From: an uncultured Lachnospiraceae bacterium
Lineage (GTDB): Bacteria > Bacillota > Clostridia > Lachnospirales > Lachnospiraceae
Length of the DNA stretch: 39,585 nucleotides
Assembly (NCBI GenBank): GCA_900539175.1
Contig: UQAW01000028.1
Coordinates: forward strand, 1-39,585
Reading direction: 5' to 3'
This document shows, one piece after another, positions 7,565-16,107 of the stretch. Position 1 is the first letter of the stretch. Each line of letters starts with the position of its first letter. The notes under the pieces are model-generated. The model was not told the origin of the DNA, searched no databases, and saw nothing but the letters and a program-made list of their open reading frames with translations. Both the position numbers and the translations under genes were made by a program.

Positions 7565-9286
7565 ATGAAGCGAATCATACTTGCCGCAGTGAATGCGAAA
7601 TACATACATTCCAATCTTGCAGTCTATTCCCTGCAGGCGTATGCCCGTGAACGGGGAATACCAGTGGAGTTGGCGGAATACACCATCAATCAGACAAAGG
7701 ATGAAATCTTACAGGGGATTTTTAAAAGGAAGCCGGACATGCTTTGTTTTTCCTGTTATATCTGGAATATTTCCTATATAAAGGAATTGATTGCAGACCT
7801 TCATAAAGTTCTTCCGCAGACACAGATCTGGGTGGGAGGTCCGGAGGTTTCCTTTGATGCTGAGAAGGTTTTGAATGAAAATGAAGGGATAGTCGGAGTG
7901 ATGCGCGGAGAGGGGGAAGCTACTTTTGCAGAACTGTCCTCCTGGTACTTGAATCCATCGGATGCAATCGGGCAGCTTCGCAGTATCTGTGGAATTACTT
8001 ACAGGGAGAAGGACGGGGGGATACAGGTCAATCCGGACAGAGAGAGTCTGGATCTGAGTACACTGCCGTTTCCTTATGAGGATCTGAAGGATTTTGCACA
8101 TCGGATTATTTATTATGAGTCCAGCAGGGGATGTCCGTTTTCCTGCAGTTATTGCCTTTCCTCCATTGATAAAAGGCTGCGGTTTCGTAGTCTGGAGCTT
8201 GTAACGAAGGAACTCCAGTTTTTTATCGATCATCGGGTGCCGCAGGTGAAATTTGTGGATCGGACATTTAATTGTAAGCGGGATCATGCGATGACAATCT
8301 GGAAGTATCTGATGGAGCATGATAATGGCATAACGAATTTTCATTTTGAAATTGCGGCAGATCTTCTGACAGAAGAAGATCTGGAATTATTCCGTCAGAT
8401 GCGCCCGGGACTGATTCAGTTGGAAATCGGTGTGCAGTCCACCAATCCCGGGACGATTGATGAGATTCACCGGAGGATGGATTTTGAAAAGGTACGGACT
8501 GTAGTTCGCAGAATTCAGAAAGGACGGAATATTCACCAGCATCTGGATCTGATTGCAGGACTTCCTTTCGAAGATTATGAGCGTTTTGCAAACTCCTTCC
8601 GGGATGTATATAAACTGCATCCCGAGCAGCTGCAGCTTGGATTTCTTAAGGTACTGAAAGGTTCCTATATGCAGGAGCATATCACAGAATATGAGGGGCT
8701 TTACAGCGGGAAGGAGCCTTACGAAATCTTAAGCACCCGCTGGCTTCCATATGGGGATGTGCTGCGGTTGAAGCAGGTGGAAGAGATGGTGGAAGTCTAT
8801 TATAACAGCGGACAGTTCAGAAACCTGTTAGCGGAGATTGAAAACCGGTATGACAATATGTTTTTTTTCTATCAGGGGATCGGGGAGTTTTATGAACAGA
8901 AGGGATATCTGACAATTTCACATACCAGAATCCGGCGATATGAGATTCTGCTGGAGTATCTGGAATCGCTGTATCCGGAGGATATGGGAAAATATCGTGA
9001 ATTAGCGGTGCTGGATGTCTATGCACGGGAAAATGCAAAGAGCAGACCGGGATTTGCTTCCGATCTGAGCGCCTATAAAAATGCGATCCGGACATTTTAT
9101 CAGCGTGAACAAGAGGAAAGACGGATCTTACCTGCTTATGAAGGTTATGACTGGAAACAGATGATGAAGATGACACACATTGAGGTTGTCAGCCGGATAG
9201 AAGAGAAAACAAGAGTGTATCTGTTTGATTACCGGGAACGTGATCCACTGGACGGTTCTGCACGTTGCCTGGAGATTCAGATATAG
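7565..9286 (+). CDS. B12-binding radical SAM protein (DUF4080 type)
   Basis: 573 residues. The N-terminal 130 residues look like a cobalamin-binding Rossmann domain (KRIILAAVNAKYIHSNLAVYSL, then WVGGPEVSFDAEKVL). The radical SAM core follows, with the CPFSCSYC cysteine triplet at about residues 190-197 that holds the 4Fe-4S cluster and S-adenosylmethionine. The C-terminal part (from about residue 380) is the DUF4080-type extension. Such proteins are predicted methyltransferases or rearrangement enzymes, but the substrate is unknown. The ATG at 7565 is chosen for its AGAGGG site 8 nt upstream. It starts just after the tRNA terminator and precedes nth by 50 bp. Confidence 0.88.
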   Translation: MKRIILAAVNAKYIHSNLAVYSLQAYARERGIPVELAEYTINQTKDEILQGIFKRKPDMLCFSCYIWNISYIKELIADLHKVLPQTQIWVGGPEVSFDAEKVLNENEGIVGVMRGEGEATFAELSSWYLNPSDAIGQLRSICGITYREKDGGIQVNPDRESLDLSTLPFPYEDLKDFAHRIIYYESSRGCPFSCSYCLSSIDKRLRFRSLELVTKELQFFIDHRVPQVKFVDRTFNCKRDHAMTIWKYLMEHDNGITNFHFEIAADLLTEEDLELFRQMRPGLIQLEIGVQSTNPGTIDEIHRRMDFEKVRTVVRRIQKGRNIHQHLDLIAGLPFEDYERFANSFRDVYKLHPEQLQLGFLKVLKGSYMQEHITEYEGLYSGKEPYEILSTRWLPYGDVLRLKQVEEMVEVYYNSGQFRNLLAEIENRYDNMFFFYQGIGEFYEQKGYLTISHTRIRRYEILLEYLESLYPEDMGKYRELAVLDVYARENAKSRPGFASDLSAYKNAIRTFYQREQEERRILPAYEGYDWKQMMKMTHIEVVSRIEEKTRVYLFDYRERDPLDGSARCLEIQI

Positions 9287-9336
9287 GAGCGGTTTGGGAT
9301 GAATGAAAATGATCATAGAAAGTGAGGAAGTGTCAG

Positions 9337-9987
9337 GTGGCGACAAAGAGGACAAAAGAAATTCTTGCACTGTTGGATGAGCAGTATACCACAGAGTATA
9401 AGTGTTATCTGAATCATGAGACTCCGGAGCAGCTTTTGATTGCGACGATGCTTTCCGCTCAGTGTACGGATGCCAGAGTAAATATTGTAACCAAAGATCT
9501 TTTTGTAAAGTATCCGGATATGGAGGCCTTTGCAAATGCGGATTTAAAAACGTTGGAGCAGGACATCAAGCCTACCGGATTCTATCACAACAAGGCAAAA
9601 AATATCATCGGGTGTGCCCAAAAGCTTTGCAGGGAATACGAAGGCAAGGTGCCGGAGAGCATCGAAGCACTGACTTCCCTTCCCGGTGTTGGAAGGAAAA
9701 CTGCCAATGTCATCCGTGGAAATATTTTTCATGAACCAAGTGTGGTTGTGGACACCCATGTGAAGCGGATATCCAGGCGTCTGGGACTTGCAAAAGAAGA
9801 GGATCCGGTAAAAATTGAGTATGAATTGATGAAGGTACTCCCCAAAGAGCATTGGATTCTGTATAATATCCAGATCATTACATTTGGAAGGCAGATTTGT
9901 TTTGCCCGGAGTCCAAAGTGTGAGGAATGTTTTCTGACGAAATACTGCAGGGAATATCAGACGGATAGAAAGAGGAAAAAGGTATGA
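9337..9987 (+). CDS. nth: Endonuclease III
   Basis: 216 residues from a GTG start at 9337; GAGGAAG lies 7 nt upstream, and another GTG 15 bp earlier is possible. It is a bifunctional glycosylase/AP lyase that removes oxidised pyrimidines. The helix-hairpin-helix reads LPGVGRKTANVI and contains the catalytic Lys. The catalytic Asp is in VVDTHVKRISRRLGL. The C-terminal iron-sulfur loop has the exact C-x6-C-x2-C-x5-C spacing (CFARSPKCEECFLTKYC). It overlaps the next exonuclease gene by 4 bp (ATGA type), so the two are translationally coupled in one repair operon. Confidence 0.96.
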   Translation: MATKRTKEILALLDEQYTTEYKCYLNHETPEQLLIATMLSAQCTDARVNIVTKDLFVKYPDMEAFANADLKTLEQDIKPTGFYHNKAKNIIGCAQKLCREYEGKVPESIEALTSLPGVGRKTANVIRGNIFHEPSVVVDTHVKRISRRLGLAKEEDPVKIEYELMKVLPKEHWILYNIQIITFGRQICFARSPKCEECFLTKYCREYQTDRKRKKV

Positions 9988-10697
9988 TGCAGACATTTGT
10001 GGCAGTGGATCTTGAAACCACTGGTCTTAGGCCAAAATATGACCGGATATTGGAGATTGGGGCTTTGAAGGTTGTAAATGGAGAACTTGTAGAGACATTT
10101 CAAACGTTTGTAGATCCAAGGATGCAGATTCCGGAACGAATCACAGAGCTTACGGGAATCACACAGGAGATGGTAGACGGGCAGCCGCAGCAGGACCAGG
10201 CAGTGACATCGTTTCTGGACCTCTGTGGGGAATTACCTCTGATCGGGCATAATATCTTGTTTGATTATAGTTTTCTGAAGCATCAGGCAGTGAATCTGGG
10301 GAGAGAATTTGAGAAGGAGGCGGCAGATACGTTGGCTATCGCAAGGCATGCCTTTCCGGGACTGCCAAGCAGAAGCCTGGAAGCCATGTGTGCCTATTAT
10401 GGGATTGACAGGACCAATGCACACCGTGCCTATGATGATGCCAAAGCCACGATGGAGTTATACGGACGTTTGTGGGAGGAGTTTGGTGGGAGGAATCCGG
10501 AATGGTTTCAGGCAAAGCCGCTGGTCTACAGGGTGAAGCGTCAAAGTCCGATCACACCGGCGCAAAAACGGTACTTGAATGATTTGATAAAATATCATAG
10601 AATAGAAGTTGATGTGGAAATTGACAGCCTGACGAAAAGTGAAGCGTCACGGATGATTGACCAGATGATTCTGGTTCATGGCAGAATAGAGAGGTAG
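9984..10697 (+). CDS. DEDDh 3'-5' exonuclease (DnaQ/PolC epsilon-like)
   Basis: 237 residues. The DnaQ-like fold is shown by ExoI (VAVDLETTGL), ExoII (HNILFDYSFL) and ExoIII (HRAYDDAKAT) motifs, giving the four acidic metal ligands and the general-base His. This is the proofreading-type exonuclease domain found alone, without a polymerase. The last 65 residues (after FQAKPLVYRVKRQ) resemble a small DNA-binding tail with SPITPAQKRYLNDLI. It starts within the nth stop codon, a link to DNA repair. Partner polymerase or target is unknown. Confidence 0.9.
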   Translation: MMQTFVAVDLETTGLRPKYDRILEIGALKVVNGELVETFQTFVDPRMQIPERITELTGITQEMVDGQPQQDQAVTSFLDLCGELPLIGHNILFDYSFLKHQAVNLGREFEKEAADTLAIARHAFPGLPSRSLEAMCAYYGIDRTNAHRAYDDAKATMELYGRLWEEFGGRNPEWFQAKPLVYRVKRQSPITPAQKRYLNDLIKYHRIEVDVEIDSLTKSEASRMIDQMILVHGRIER

Positions 10698-10705
10698 ATA
10701 GCAGG

Positions 10706-10801
10706 ATGAATCCAAATAAAAGAAGAATAGCGGCAGGAATAATCGCAGTGATTCTGGTAATTGCAATGGTAGTGCCCATGGTGTTAGGATTTTTGTTATA
10801 G
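10706..10801 (+). CDS. 31-residue single-span membrane peptide
   Basis: A short gene reading MNPNKRRIAAGIIAVILVIA and ending in MVLGFLL. A basic N-terminus is followed by about 20 hydrophobic residues, so it would sit as one transmembrane helix with the N-terminus inside. An AGCAGG site is 5 nt upstream and it fits tightly between the exonuclease (8 bp) and the VanW gene (42 bp). I do not recognise the family; its function is unknown. Confidence 0.6.
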   Translation: MNPNKRRIAAGIIAVILVIAMVVPMVLGFLL

Positions 10802-10843
10802 ATGTTAATGTGTGTTTGAATCGAAAGAAAGCGGGAGATACAG

Positions 10844-12325
10844 ATGAGAAAAACTGGAATTGCAGGTGTGATTCTGGCTGCTTTGTTGTCTTTTGCAGGA
10901 GCAGTTACTGTGCAGGCAGATGACAGCTCAGGGCAGGAACGGGCAATGGAAGGCATTTATATTGAAAATATGAATGTATCCGGTATGAATCAGGAGGAAA
11001 TTCGTCAGGCGATACAGGGGAAGATGGAGAAATTGTCTCAGAGTACGATAGAATTGTGTGTAGGAGACAGTGGGACCGGCATCACTGCAGGGGAACTGGG
11101 GTTAGCTTATACCAATGAGGTGGTTATCCGGCAGGCTCTTGAGATCGGGCAGAAAGGGAATGTTCTTCAGCGTTTTCGTACACAGCGCACGATAAAAGAG
11201 AATGGTCCTCTTGTTTTGGAACTTGCATATGAAGTAGATCAGGAAAAAGTGCGGGGAATTGTGGAGGGTTCCTGCACAGAATTGAACCATGCCGCTGTGG
11301 ATATGACGCTGAAAAGAAATGAGGATGGAACATTTACGATTGTGCCCGGGCAAAATGGTGCTTCTGTGAAAGTAGAGGAATCTATACAGATCATACAAAA
11401 TTATTTTTCCAGTGAGTGGAGAGGCGGAAATGCACAGGTTACGCTGGATGCAGATATCGTACAGTCACAGGGAAGCGAGGAACAATTTGCTTTGGTGCAG
11501 GATGTATTGGGAGAGAGCAGTACGGATTATTCTTCAAGCTCCAGCAACCGGCGGACAAATATCGAGACTGGTGTCTCCAAATTGAATGGTAAGGTTTTGT
11601 ATCCCGGTGAAGAACTGTCCGTCTGTGATTCTGTGGTACCCTTCAGTGCGGAAAATGGATATGCTCCTGCCCCTTCTTATGAGATGGGAGCTGTTGTGGA
11701 GAGCTACGGCGGAGGAATCTGTCAGGTATCTACAACACTGTATCTGGCAGTTTTGCGGGCAGAGCTTGAGGTGACGGAACGGTATAATCATTCAATGCTT
11801 GTCAATTATGTGAAACCATCCATGGATGCTGCCATAGCAGAAGGATCGAAGGATTTTAAATTCCGTAATAATACCGATGCACCGATTTATATCTTCGGAT
11901 ATGCTTCCAATGGTGAGGTAGGATTCCGGATTTATGGTCATGAGACCAGAGACAGGGAGAACAGAAGAGTAAGCTTTGAGAGTGAAACCCTGTCCTCCAC
12001 AGAGCCGGAGAGTAAGATTCAGGCGGATTCGAATCTGGCTTTTGGAGAAAAAGAGAGTTCTTCCGGACATACCGGAAAGGAAGCGAAGCTCTGGAAAATC
12101 ATTGAGGTCAACGGAGAGGAAACAAGAGAACAGGTGAACAGCAGCAATTACCAGATGACACCGAACCTGACCAGAGTCGGGACAAAAGGCGGTGATTCGG
12201 AGGCTGTACAGGCGCTGAACGAAGCGATTGCTGCCAATGATATGAGCAGGGTCAATGAAGTCCTGAGCCGATATCCGGGTGGAAAAGCATCGTCAGATGA
12301 CGGACAGGAAGATGGGGAGGAATGA
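10844..12325 (+). CDS. VanW family wall-associated protein
   Basis: 493 residues. It begins with a Sec signal peptide (RKTGIAGVILAALLSFAGAVTVQA, cleavage likely after the AQA-like VQA near residue 25). Two repeat-like segments at about 45-210 resemble the PG_binding_4 (YoaR-type) domain. The VanW domain follows, with TNIETGVSKLNGKVLYPGEE and YGGGICQVSTTLY as its landmarks. The C-terminal tail is Ser/Glu-rich and acidic. VanW proteins occur in some vancomycin clusters but most are housekeeping envelope proteins of unknown role. GGGAGA is 7 nt before the ATG. No vanA/B-type resistance genes are nearby. Confidence 0.9.
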   Translation: MRKTGIAGVILAALLSFAGAVTVQADDSSGQERAMEGIYIENMNVSGMNQEEIRQAIQGKMEKLSQSTIELCVGDSGTGITAGELGLAYTNEVVIRQALEIGQKGNVLQRFRTQRTIKENGPLVLELAYEVDQEKVRGIVEGSCTELNHAAVDMTLKRNEDGTFTIVPGQNGASVKVEESIQIIQNYFSSEWRGGNAQVTLDADIVQSQGSEEQFALVQDVLGESSTDYSSSSSNRRTNIETGVSKLNGKVLYPGEELSVCDSVVPFSAENGYAPAPSYEMGAVVESYGGGICQVSTTLYLAVLRAELEVTERYNHSMLVNYVKPSMDAAIAEGSKDFKFRNNTDAPIYIFGYASNGEVGFRIYGHETRDRENRRVSFESETLSSTEPESKIQADSNLAFGEKESSSGHTGKEAKLWKIIEVNGEETREQVNSSNYQMTPNLTRVGTKGGDSEAVQALNEAIAANDMSRVNEVLSRYPGGKASSDDGQEDGEE

Positions 12326-12332
12326 CAAAGAC

Positions 12333-13328
12333 ATGAAGATTGGAAAGCTGCCGGAGCAGGTGTTGATCCGCTCCGTATTAAGACAGGTAAAGCATAGAAG
12401 AGAGGAAGTATTGGTAGGACCGTCCGTAGGACTGGACTGTGCGGCACTGGAAGTGGGAGAAGACGAGGCAATTGTAATGTCTACAGACCCGATTACGGGA
12501 ACAGTAAAAGATATCGGAAAACACTGTATTCATATCACTGCAAATGATCTTGCAGCGTCTGGGGCAGAGCCACTCGGTGTGATGTTGACTGTACTTCTCA
12601 CAGATGAGACTGAAGAAGCGGAAGTAAAAAAAATGATGGCGGATGCGGAAGCTGCCTGCAGGGAACTGAATATGGAGATCCTGGGCGGTCATACGGAAAT
12701 TACGGATGTGGTGAAGCAGCCGCTAATCACAGTGACTGGTGTGGGGAAGATAAAAAAAGAGCATCTGCTTGCGCATCTCCATGCAGGACCCGATCAGGAT
12801 GTGGTGATTACAAAGTGGATCGGTCTGGAGGCAACCTCCATTTTGGCGAAAGAAAGAGAAGAGGATCTTCTGAAAACATTTTCTCCTGCCTTTGTGGATA
12901 CTGCAAAATCATTTGACCAGTATTTGTCTGTGGTGAAAGAGGGCCAAATTGCTTCTGATCTGGGCGCTTCTGCAATGCATGATATTACCGAGGGCGGTGT
13001 GTTCGGAGCACTCTGGGAGATGGCTTCGGCAGGGAATGTGGGATTGGATATTGATCTGAAGGCGATTCCGATCCGTCAGGAGACTGTGGAAGTATGCGAA
13101 CATTTTGATGCCAATCCTTATCAGATTATGTCCAGCGGGTCAATGATGATTACGATTGACGACGGAGCAGCTCTGGTGCGGGCACTAAAGCAGGAAGGGA
13201 TTCATGCTTCTGTGGTAGGGCGTACGACCAAAGGAAACGACAGAATTTTAAGAAACGGTCAGGAAGTCCGCTATCTGGACCGGCCACAGCCGGATGAACT
13301 GTACAAGGCATTGCGTGCTGAAAAATAG
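12333..13328 (+). CDS. AIR synthase/HypE-like protein
   Basis: 331 residues from an ATG 8 bp after the VanW stop. The family is the PurM/HypE/ThiL/SelD superfamily that binds ATP. Visible landmarks are CAALEVGEDEAIVMSTDPITG, HITANDLAASGAEPLG, ILGGHTEITDVV and HDITEGGVFGALWEM. It stops at RAEK with no C-terminal PRIC cysteine, so it is not a standard HypE hydrogenase-maturation protein. It may act on another phosphorylated or carbamoylated metabolite. A GGGGAGG site lies 12 nt upstream, a little far, so the start is slightly uncertain. Tandem with VanW and TrmL. Confidence 0.85.
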   Translation: MKIGKLPEQVLIRSVLRQVKHRREEVLVGPSVGLDCAALEVGEDEAIVMSTDPITGTVKDIGKHCIHITANDLAASGAEPLGVMLTVLLTDETEEAEVKKMMADAEAACRELNMEILGGHTEITDVVKQPLITVTGVGKIKKEHLLAHLHAGPDQDVVITKWIGLEATSILAKEREEDLLKTFSPAFVDTAKSFDQYLSVVKEGQIASDLGASAMHDITEGGVFGALWEMASAGNVGLDIDLKAIPIRQETVEVCEHFDANPYQIMSSGSMMITIDDGAALVRALKQEGIHASVVGRTTKGNDRILRNGQEVRYLDRPQPDELYKALRAEK

Positions 13329-13390
13329 ATAGTCTGAAAGCTGAAAAATACTGTTTGGGGAAATGAACAGTATGGGAAGGAAGAGGTGTT

Positions 13391-13891
13391 ATGGCACATC
13401 TGAATATTGTATTACATGAGCCTGAGATTCCGGCGAATACCGGAAATATAGGGAGAACCTGTGTTGCAACAGGAACCAGACTGCATTTGATAGAGCCGCT
13501 GGGATTTCGATTAAATGAAAAGGAAATCAAGCGTGCCGGCATGGATTATTGGAAAGATCTGGACGTGACCAGGTATCTGAATTATGAGGATTTCCTTGCA
13601 AAAAACCCAGGGGCAAAGATTTATTATGCAACGACGAAAGCGCCGCAGACTTATACCGATGTGGAATTCGAGGAAGACTGCTTTATTATGTTTGGAAAGG
13701 AAAGTGCAGGTATTCCTGAAGAGATTCTGGTACAAAATCAGGCTTCGGCAATCCGCATTCCGATGATCGGAGATATCCGTTCTTTAAATCTCTCGAATTC
13801 TGTGGCAATTGTTCTCTATGAGGCGCTGCGTCAGCACAAGTTTGATCATATGCGTTTAGAAGGGCATTTGAGAAATTATGATTGGAAATAA
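13391..13891 (+). CDS. trmL: tRNA (cytidine/uridine-34-2'-O)-methyltransferase
   Basis: 166 residues, the typical length of TrmL (YibK/CspR). The SPOUT trefoil knot motifs are seen: NTGNIGRTCVATGTRLHLIEP near the N-terminus, FGKESAGIPEEIL in the middle, and IPMIGDIRSLNLSNSVAIVLYE at the end. It methylates the ribose of wobble base 34 in some leucine tRNAs using SAM. AAGGAAGAGGTG precedes the ATG. A small inverted repeat (13348-13355 with 13366-13373) lies just upstream, and a strong two-way terminator follows. Confidence 0.94.
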   Translation: MAHLNIVLHEPEIPANTGNIGRTCVATGTRLHLIEPLGFRLNEKEIKRAGMDYWKDLDVTRYLNYEDFLAKNPGAKIYYATTKAPQTYTDVEFEEDCFIMFGKESAGIPEEILVQNQASAIRIPMIGDIRSLNLSNSVAIVLYEALRQHKFDHMRLEGHLRNYDWK

Positions 13892-13896
13892 AAAGG

Positions 13897-13960
13897 CTGC
13901 CTTATAAAAAACTGCCTGCAAAAGCGTTTCTGTTTTGCAGGCAGTTTTTTTATAAGGCAG
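13897..13960. terminator. Bidirectional terminator between trmL and the histidine kinase
   Basis: A long inverted repeat built around ACTGCCTGCAAAA and TTTTGCAGGCAGT, extended by CTGCCTTAT and ATAAGGCAG arms. T-runs lie on one side and A-runs on the other. It separates convergent genes and overlaps the last codons of the kinase. Confidence 0.85.
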
Positions 13961-15389
13961 TTCCTTTTTTATCCGGAGAAGTACGTCCTTTATCCAAGGT
14001 AAAGATAAATTCAGTTCCTACGCCCTCGGTGCTGATGACATTGATATTCTGATTGTGGGCATTGATGATTTCTTTTACGATAGAAAGTCCAAGCCCTGTG
14101 CCTTTTCGATCTTTTCCACGGGAAGCATCAATTTTATAAAACCGATCCCAGACCTTGTTAATACTTTCTCTTGGAATTCCAATTCCAGTATCTTTTACTG
14201 ATACAAATACTTTTCCATGCTTCTCTGTTGTTTCCACATAGATAGTCGAATCTTTATCGCTGAATTTGATCGCATTGTCAATCAGGTTATACAGGACCTG
14301 TTGGATTTTTCCCATATCAGCCGATACGTACAAGGTCTGAGAAGCCAGAAGAAGCTGAATCGTAATGAGTTTGTTCCGGCAGGTACCTTCAAAAGATGCC
14401 GCCGTATTCTTGATGACTGCATTAATATCAAAAGAGGTAATATCCAGAATCTGCCCCTTACTGTTGAGATTGTTGAGTGCAAGCATACTTTTTGTCAGTT
14501 TATTCAGACGTTCTGTCTCAAATAGTACAATATCCAGATATTTTCCCTGCATTTCCGGAGGAATGGTCCCGTCCTGAATCGCTTCCACATAGCCTTTGAT
14601 GGAGGTCAGAGGAGAACGAAAATCGTGAGAGACGTTGGCTACAAATTTTCTCTGATATTCCTGTGTCTTGTTCAGTTCATCCGACATATAATTCAAAGTA
14701 GAAGCAAGATAGCCCATCTCATCATGAGAATTTACCGGAATGTTATAGGTCAGATTTCCGGCAGCATATTCCTTCGCACCTTGTGTGATCTTCCTGAGCG
14801 GTCGGTAGATCGTGGAGGAAAAGAACAGAAGGATCAGAAGAAAAAGGATATAAATTACAGCGAACAACACATAAATGACGGCAAGCAGGCTTTCTCTTTG
14901 ATGATAGATGTCCTGCATGCTGGTATGGATGGCGATATATCCCCGGAGAACAAAACTTGTGGTAACCGGTATCATAACGCTGAGCATATCCTGATCAAAA
15001 TATTGAAAAAATCGGCCGGTGGAATAATAATCGGAACCAAGAGCGACCGGATCAAAGTTTTCCAGTTGTTCAATATGGCCTTCCTCGAATCCTTTTTCCG
15101 TATTCAGCAGAATCTCACCATTGGTATCTATGATCCAGATCTGGGAGTTCTGATAAGCGCTTAGGGATTTCAGATTATAATATGTATTTTCCAGTGTGGC
15201 TTTTTCCGTATAATATTTGGAAGCCTGATTGTTGGCTATAGAGGTGGCTTCCTTGTATAAGGTGGTGCTTGTAAATTCCACAACTTCCTTTTGGACCATG
15301 CGGGAACCCAGAGTGGAGATTAACAGGAAGGATCCAAGTCCCACCAACACATAAATAATTAGAAATTTTGCGCGGAGTTTGGCATTCAT
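13950..15389 (-). CDS. Two-component sensor histidine kinase
   Basis: 479 residues. A transmembrane helix at about 8-28 and another at about 165-195 flank an extracytoplasmic sensor domain. A HAMP linker follows (YRPLRKITQGAKEYAAGN). The dimerisation box FVANVSHDFRSPLTSIKGY holds the phosphorylated His near residue 250, with Phe instead of the more usual Leu after HD. The ATPase has NLIDNAIKF (N box), DTGIGIP (G1) and GTGLGLSIV (G2). The gene overlaps the response regulator stop by 4 bp, a coupled pair. The signal is not known. The C-terminus runs into the two-way terminator. Confidence 0.94.
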   Translation of the reverse strand: MNAKLRAKFLIIYVLVGLGSFLLISTLGSRMVQKEVVEFTSTTLYKEATSIANNQASKYYTEKATLENTYYNLKSLSAYQNSQIWIIDTNGEILLNTEKGFEEGHIEQLENFDPVALGSDYYSTGRFFQYFDQDMLSVMIPVTTSFVLRGYIAIHTSMQDIYHQRESLLAVIYVLFAVIYILFLLILLFFSSTIYRPLRKITQGAKEYAAGNLTYNIPVNSHDEMGYLASTLNYMSDELNKTQEYQRKFVANVSHDFRSPLTSIKGYVEAIQDGTIPPEMQGKYLDIVLFETERLNKLTKSMLALNNLNSKGQILDITSFDINAVIKNTAASFEGTCRNKLITIQLLLASQTLYVSADMGKIQQVLYNLIDNAIKFSDKDSTIYVETTEKHGKVFVSVKDTGIGIPRESINKVWDRFYKIDASRGKDRKGTGLGLSIVKEIINAHNQNINVISTEGVGTEFIFTLDKGRTSPDKKGTAL

Positions 15390-16093
15390 ACTGATTTAAC
15401 CTCGAATTTATAACCAATTCCCCAGACGGTACTGATTGCCCAGGATTTGTGGTCTTTGATTTTTTCACGGAGACGTTTGATATGGACGTCTACCGTGCGG
15501 GTATCCCCGATGTATTCATAGCCCCAAATATGATCCAGAAGCTGTTCTCTGGTAAATACCTGATTGGGTGAAGAAGCCAGAAAATAAAGCAGTTCCAGTT
15601 CCTTTGGCGGCATATCGATGGTTTCACCCTGATAGACAACAGAGTAGTTGGTCAGGTTGATGATCAGATCCGGATATTCCACATATTTTCCATTGGTCTG
15701 AGAAGCGGCTGCAGCAGGTATTGGCTGGAAACGGCGCAGCACAGCCTTAACTCTTGCCACCAGTTCTTTGGTATCAAAGGGTTTGATGATATAGTCATCT
15801 GCGCCAAGCTCCAATCCCAGAACTTTGTCAAAGATTTCTCCCTTTGCAGAGAGCATGATAATCGGAGTGTTGGAACGCTGACGAATCTCCCGGCACACCT
15901 GATAACCGTCCATACCGGGGAGCATCAGGTCAAGGAGAATCAGGTTCGGATGAAAGCTATCATTTTCTTTAATTGCATCCTCTCCATCATTTACGATTTT
16001 ACACTCATAACATTCTTTCGTCAGATAGAGGGAAATAAGTTCGGCGATGTTATTGTCATCGTCAACAATTAATATTTTTTGTTTTGCTGCCAT
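15386..16093 (-). CDS. OmpR/PhoB-family response regulator
   Basis: 235 residues. The receiver domain (1-120) contains DDDNNIAELISLYL, the phospho-acceptor Asp in LILLDLMLPGMDG, and the KPFD switch lysine. The C-terminal winged helix (about 135-230) has PPKELELLYFLASSPNQVFTREQLLDHIWG and DTRTVDVHIKRLREKI, which binds DNA. It is cotranscribed with the kinase next to it, and with mutS2, whose stop is 14 bp upstream of its start. Target genes are not evident here. Confidence 0.95.
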   Translation of the reverse strand: MAAKQKILIVDDDNNIAELISLYLTKECYECKIVNDGEDAIKENDSFHPNLILLDLMLPGMDGYQVCREIRQRSNTPIIMLSAKGEIFDKVLGLELGADDYIIKPFDTKELVARVKAVLRRFQPIPAAAASQTNGKYVEYPDLIINLTNYSVVYQGETIDMPPKELELLYFLASSPNQVFTREQLLDHIWGYEYIGDTRTVDVHIKRLREKIKDHKSWAISTVWGIGYKFEVKSV

Positions 16094-16107
16094 GAATAGA
16101 CCTCCAG

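Noticed and set aside
10844..12325. A vancomycin-resistance cluster
   Set aside because: Only the VanW-type domain is present. No ligase, dehydrogenase or dipeptidase genes are nearby, and most VanW proteins are not linked to resistance.
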